DNA of 64,000 nucleotides from an uncultured Paraprevotella sp. (GTDB lineage: Bacteria; Bacteroidota; Bacteroidia; Bacteroidales; Bacteroidaceae), in NCBI GenBank assembly GCA_944321365.1, contig CALULA010000005.1, positions 1 through 64,000 on the forward strand, read 5' to 3'. This document shows, one piece after another, positions 60,829 through 64,000 of the stretch (positions are counted from its first letter, which is position 1; each line of letters begins with the position of its first letter). The position numbers and the translations under genes are program-made. A model generated the notes under the pieces. It made no database searches and was not told the DNA's origin. It saw nothing but the letters and a program-made list of their open reading frames with translations.

Positions 60829-62880
60829 ATGTACAAGAAACAAACTTGGAAACACCCGGCAGTGCGCTTCAAGCAGTTTGCCAACAAGTCTTACGCCGTG
60901 TTCAACAGCCTGAACAAGGAAGTGGCCATCTGCGTCTTGTCCGTACAGACGCTGTCATTCGCCTCTCCGACCTGCCTCTCCGCACAGACGGAAAACCACA
61001 TGGCTGACGGCGAGAAGCTGATGCAAGGCATTGAAGTGACCGGAACAAGGGTGCCGCTGACAGAGACGGAAGCGGCAAGATTAGTGACTGTACTGGATCG
61101 CGCGACCATAAAGAATGCACCGGTGCAGAGTGTGAACGACCTGTTGAAGTATGCCTCCGGCATAGATGTCCGACAACGAGGGGCCATGGGCATACAGACC
61201 GACATCTCCATCCATGGAGGCACGTTTGACCAGATTACCATCCTGCTCAACGGCGTAAACATCAGCAATCCGCAGACCGGACACCTGACCGCCGACTTCC
61301 CCGTTGCCATAGAAGATATCGAACGCATAGAAATCCTTGAAGGCCCCGCTGCCCGCGTCTATGGCACTTCTGCATTCTGCGGAGCCATCAACATTGTAAC
61401 ATCAGCCGAAAAACAGAAACACATACAAGCTCATGCCACAGGCGGCTCCTACAGACTGGGCGGCGGCGGACTGCGCCTGAATCTGTCGGCCCGCCCCTGG
61501 ACCAACCAAGTGTCCGGCAGCTACCTGCGCACAGACGGCGCCACACCGAACAGCGATTTCAACGTGTGGCGGACCTACTATCAAGGAGGACTCTCCACTC
61601 CGTCCACCACCCTGCACTGGCAGGCCGGCTTCAGCCGGCAGCAATACGGAGCAAACACATTCTATTCCGCAAAATACGACAATCAGTACGAGGAAACAGC
61701 CCGTTATCTTGTTTCCGTCCGGGCCGACACCAAAGTGGGCCGGCTTCATCTGCAACCCACACTCTACTGGAACCGTTCGGCGGACCATTATCAACTCATA
61801 CGACATACCTCGGACGGCGAGAACTTTCACCGCACCGACGTCTACGGACTCAATGTCAACGCCTGTCTCACCACCGTTGCCGGAAAAACCGCATTGGGCA
61901 TGGAGATGCGTAGCGAAGGCATCTTCAGCACCTCGCTGGGACGCCCGCTGCAAGAAGCCCAGTACGTGAATGTACCCCGTCACGATGGCAAACGATACAC
62001 ACGGAAAGACAGCCGGACAAACGTCAGCTACTATCTGGAACACAACGTTCTGTTGTCCAAAGCCACTCTCTCGGCAGGCGTGCTGGCAAACCGCAATACA
62101 GGCTACGATGACAAGATGCATTTCTACCCCGGCATAGACGTATCCTACCGCCCCGCACGGAGCTGGAAGATTGCCGTCTCGTGGAACATGGCCCTACGCA
62201 TGCCCACATTCACCGACCTCTATTATCAAAGTCCCACCCAGGAAGGGAACGTCGGCCTGCATCCGGAGGAGACTTCTGCTTTCAGCCTCGGCGCACAATA
62301 TCGCCGTCCGGCAGTCTCGGCATCGGCAAGTCTGTTCTATCACCGGGGCAAGAACATGATAGACTGGGTGATGTACACAGCCGAAGATGTCTACCATTCG
62401 GCCAACTTCAAACTGGACAACTACGGTGCCGAAGCTGACGCGACCCTGCTTCTCCGCGAAGTGCTTGGCGACCGGTTCTTCCTCGACCGGCTGCACATGG
62501 GATATACCTACATACATCAGCGGCGGCATGACGAGACAGTCATCTACAAATCCAACTACGCCTTGGAGTATCTGCGCCACAAATTCGTGGCCGATGTGAC
62601 GCACGACATCTACAGCCACCTGTCCGCCACATGGTCGTTCCGCTGGCAGGACCGCATGGGCAGCTACATCCGTTACGCCCGTCCGGGAGACGCCACCGGT
62701 AGGCTCACGCCCTACCATCCGTACGCCCTGCTGGACCTCCGTCTGCAATGGCGCACATCCCGTTATCAGCTCTACGTGGAAGGCACGAATCTGACCGACC
62801 ACACGTACTATGACATAGGCAACATTCCCCAGCCCGGCTTCCAGTTCCAGGTTGGCGGCAGCATCCGTCTGAACCTGTAA
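60829..62880 (+). CDS. TonB-dependent outer membrane receptor (BtuB-like)
   Basis: A 683-residue receptor. The N-terminus is not a classical signal peptide but a long Bacteroides-type leader (WKHPAVRFKQFANKSYAVF, then KEVAICVLSVQTLSFA) known in BtuB-like receptors of this group. A plug domain follows (NDLLKYASGIDVRQRGAMGI, ILLNGVNISNPQTGHL, RIEILEGPAARVYGTSAF). A 22-strand barrel ends in an aromatic C-terminal strand (FQVGGSIRLNL). The ligand is unknown; the overall look suggests cobalamin or a siderophore-like compound. No cobalamin riboswitch is present and no SusD follows. Confidence 0.88.
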   Translation: MYKKQTWKHPAVRFKQFANKSYAVFNSLNKEVAICVLSVQTLSFASPTCLSAQTENHMADGEKLMQGIEVTGTRVPLTETEAARLVTVLDRATIKNAPVQSVNDLLKYASGIDVRQRGAMGIQTDISIHGGTFDQITILLNGVNISNPQTGHLTADFPVAIEDIERIEILEGPAARVYGTSAFCGAINIVTSAEKQKHIQAHATGGSYRLGGGGLRLNLSARPWTNQVSGSYLRTDGATPNSDFNVWRTYYQGGLSTPSTTLHWQAGFSRQQYGANTFYSAKYDNQYEETARYLVSVRADTKVGRLHLQPTLYWNRSADHYQLIRHTSDGENFHRTDVYGLNVNACLTTVAGKTALGMEMRSEGIFSTSLGRPLQEAQYVNVPRHDGKRYTRKDSRTNVSYYLEHNVLLSKATLSAGVLANRNTGYDDKMHFYPGIDVSYRPARSWKIAVSWNMALRMPTFTDLYYQSPTQEGNVGLHPEETSAFSLGAQYRRPAVSASASLFYHRGKNMIDWVMYTAEDVYHSANFKLDNYGAEADATLLLREVLGDRFFLDRLHMGYTYIHQRRHDETVIYKSNYALEYLRHKFVADVTHDIYSHLSATWSFRWQDRMGSYIRYARPGDATGRLTPYHPYALLDLRLQWRTSRYQLYVEGTNLTDHTYYDIGNIPQPGFQFQVGGSIRLNL

Positions 62881-62885
62881 GCGCA

Positions 62886-62930
62886 AATCCCCCCGCAGAA
62901 AGCCTCATCTCCGGCCCTTGCGGGGGGATT
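62886..62930 (+). terminator. hairpin after the TonB receptor
   Basis: A perfect 12-bp stem AATCCCCCCGCA (62886-62897) with 62919-62930 around a 21-base loop, 5 bases after the stop. No T run, but the stem is very strong. Confidence 0.75.
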
Positions 62931-63031
62931 CGTCTGACGTACGGCCACGGTCCGTGACATCCATGCCCCTGCCGTCCGCACTCACACGAGCCCGGCATTC
63001 ATAACTATAAACAGCTCAATAAATTAGAATC

Positions 63032-63130
63032 TTCCGCAAGAAGAGCGGAAACGTTGCGCAAAACCGCACCGTTTCTTGCGCACAAAAGCAATCGTTCTTG
63101 CGCAAGGAAGCTACCGTTTTTCCGCACAAA
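63032..63130. repeat. 22-bp periodic TTGCGCAA array E (5 units)
   Basis: Units start at 63032 (TTCCGCAAGAA), 63054 (TTGCGCAAAAC), 63076 (TTGCGCACAAA), 63098 (TTGCGCAAGGA) and 63120 (TTCCGCACAAA), all exactly 22 bases apart. The longest of the five arrays. It lies in the 471-base gap between two rightward genes, about 100 bases after the receptor hairpin and 146 bases before the next promoter box. Confidence 0.92.
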
Positions 63131-63275
63131 ATCCGACAGTCCGCATTTCCTTCCTGTTTCGTCCGGCAGTTCCACTCTCCGCAATCAGCCGCCTCTCCGC
63201 CCTTTTCAAATGAAAAAAGTATGAACGCGTACCAAAAAGTCGGTAGAAACGTTCAGACAAATACCGAATTTTGAT

Positions 63276-63283
63276 TATCTTTG
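63276..63283 (+). promoter_or_regulatory. -7 box for the Fe-S scaffold gene
   Basis: TATCTTTG lies 69 bases upstream of the ATG at 63352. Confidence 0.6.
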
Positions 63284-63351
63284 CATGGCGAACCAAAGAA
63301 CAGAAACGGTTTGGATTTTCATTATATTACCTATAATAAATTAGTATAATT

Positions 63352-64000
63352 ATGGTTTATTCACACGAAGTAGAAAACATGTGTTGTGTTGCCAAAGGCC
63401 CGAACCACGGGCCGGCTCCCATACCTGAAGAAGGCAAGTGGGTACAGGCAAAAGAAATCAAGGACATCTCAGGTTTGACTCACGGTATCGGCTGGTGTGC
63501 TCCCCAGCAGGGTGCCTGCAAGCTGACGCTGAACGTGAAGGAAGGCGTTATTCAGGAATGTCTGGTGGAGACCATCGGTTGCTCCGGTATGACCCACTCG
63601 GCAGCCATGGCTTCAGAAATCCTTCCGGGCAAGACTATTCTGGAAGCCCTGAACACCGACTTGGTCTGCGACGCCATCAACACCGCCATGCGCGAACTGT
63701 TCCTCCAGATTGTTTACGGCCGCACACAGTCGGCTTTCTCAGAAGGCGGTCTGATGATCGGCGCAGGTCTGGAAGACTTGGGTAAGGGATTGCGCAGCCA
63801 GACCGGTACGCTCTATGGCACCTTGGCCAAAGGTACGCGCTATCTGGAACTGACCGAAGGCTACATTACTAAGATGTTCCTCGACAAAGACGACCAGGTA
63901 TGCGGCTATGAGTTCGTACACATGGGCAAATTCATGGAAGCCATCAAGAAAGGCGTACCGGCAGACGAAGCGCTGAAATCAGTGACCGGCACCTACGGAC
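63352..64000 (+). CDS. iron-sulfur cluster assembly scaffold-like protein (partial)
   Basis: The first 216 residues of a gene that runs off the window. The opening MVYSHEVENMCCVAKGPNHG, the segment GIGWCAPQQGACKLTLNV and VETIGCSGMTHSAAMASEIL match the IscU/NifU-like scaffold proteins of Bacteroidota and Firmicutes that are usually followed by a GGGtGRT-type partner gene. Conserved cysteines near residues 11-12, 52 and 58, and in the IGCSGM motif could hold a transient cluster. It should act in the cytoplasm in Fe-S assembly. The missing end prevents a length check. Confidence 0.88.
   Translation, partial: MVYSHEVENMCCVAKGPNHGPAPIPEEGKWVQAKEIKDISGLTHGIGWCAPQQGACKLTLNVKEGVIQECLVETIGCSGMTHSAAMASEILPGKTILEALNTDLVCDAINTAMRELFLQIVYGRTQSAFSEGGLMIGAGLEDLGKGLRSQTGTLYGTLAKGTRYLELTEGYITKMFLDKDDQVCGYEFVHMGKFMEAIKKGVPADEALKSVTGTYG

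Overview
The window is chromosomal DNA from a member of the Bacteroidota, most likely a gut Bacteroidaceae species of fairly high G+C. The evidence is the repeated Bacteroides-type -7 box TAnnTTTG a short distance upstream of many genes, families largely limited to this group (DUF4199, DUF6452, DUF6048, a TonB receptor with a long Bacteroides-style N-terminus), methionine synthase without an activation domain, and the tRNA and housekeeping set. I do not name a species.

Layout. 0-6 kb: tRNA-Asp and a leftward RND efflux operon (MFP, pump, TolC-like). 6-9.3 kb: GNAT acetyltransferase, TrkH, CysQ. 9.3-15 kb: a leftward seven-gene operon joining an exported flavodoxin, a polyferredoxin membrane protein, a Tat-lipoprotein aldo/keto reductase, DUF1893, an ECF S component and tatAC. 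15-31 kb: winged-helix protein behind a possible leader, YeiH, asparaginase, a GH28-like exoenzyme, ZIP transporter, AraC regulator divergent from myo-inositol-phosphate synthase, MutS2, acyl-CoA synthetase, M16 peptidase. 31-45 kb: tRNA-Thr, DUF4199/GT2, DUF6452/DUF6048, MntP, ApbE, Crp, M3 peptidase, dCMP deaminase, S41 protease, 5-FCL, then recF/DUF721 divergent from TPR/ribH. 45-50 kb: a leftward operon DUF4375-smpB-metH-HAD followed by a frameshifted Crp gene and a DUF4405 protein. 50.7-54.7 kb: a YtrA-like GntR/ABC operon with three related membrane proteins. 54.7-58.7 kb: a 185-bp element bounded by perfect 24-bp inverted repeats, followed by a five-gene operon of exported proteins including a CsgG-like one. 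58.8-64 kb: a double-propeller GH43 protein, a TonB-dependent receptor, and the start of an Fe-S scaffold gene.

Two signals stand out. First, the inverted-repeat element at 54791-54975 looks like an invertible promoter. Its only Bacteroides-type box currently points away from the exported-protein operon, so the operon would be phase variable and OFF from that box in this assembly. Second, five intergenic regions (about 6.0, 19.9, 31.7, 50.5 and 63.1 kb) carry short arrays of a motif with palindromic core TTGCGCAA. Units repeat with an exact 22-bp period, and the arrays are usually centred between divergent promoters. I know of no description of this repeat family. Smaller points are a putative internal Tat signal inside a membrane polyferredoxin encoded with tatAC, a one-base deletion that removes the DNA-binding domain of a Crp-type regulator, and a YtrA-type operator over the start site of the ABC operon.
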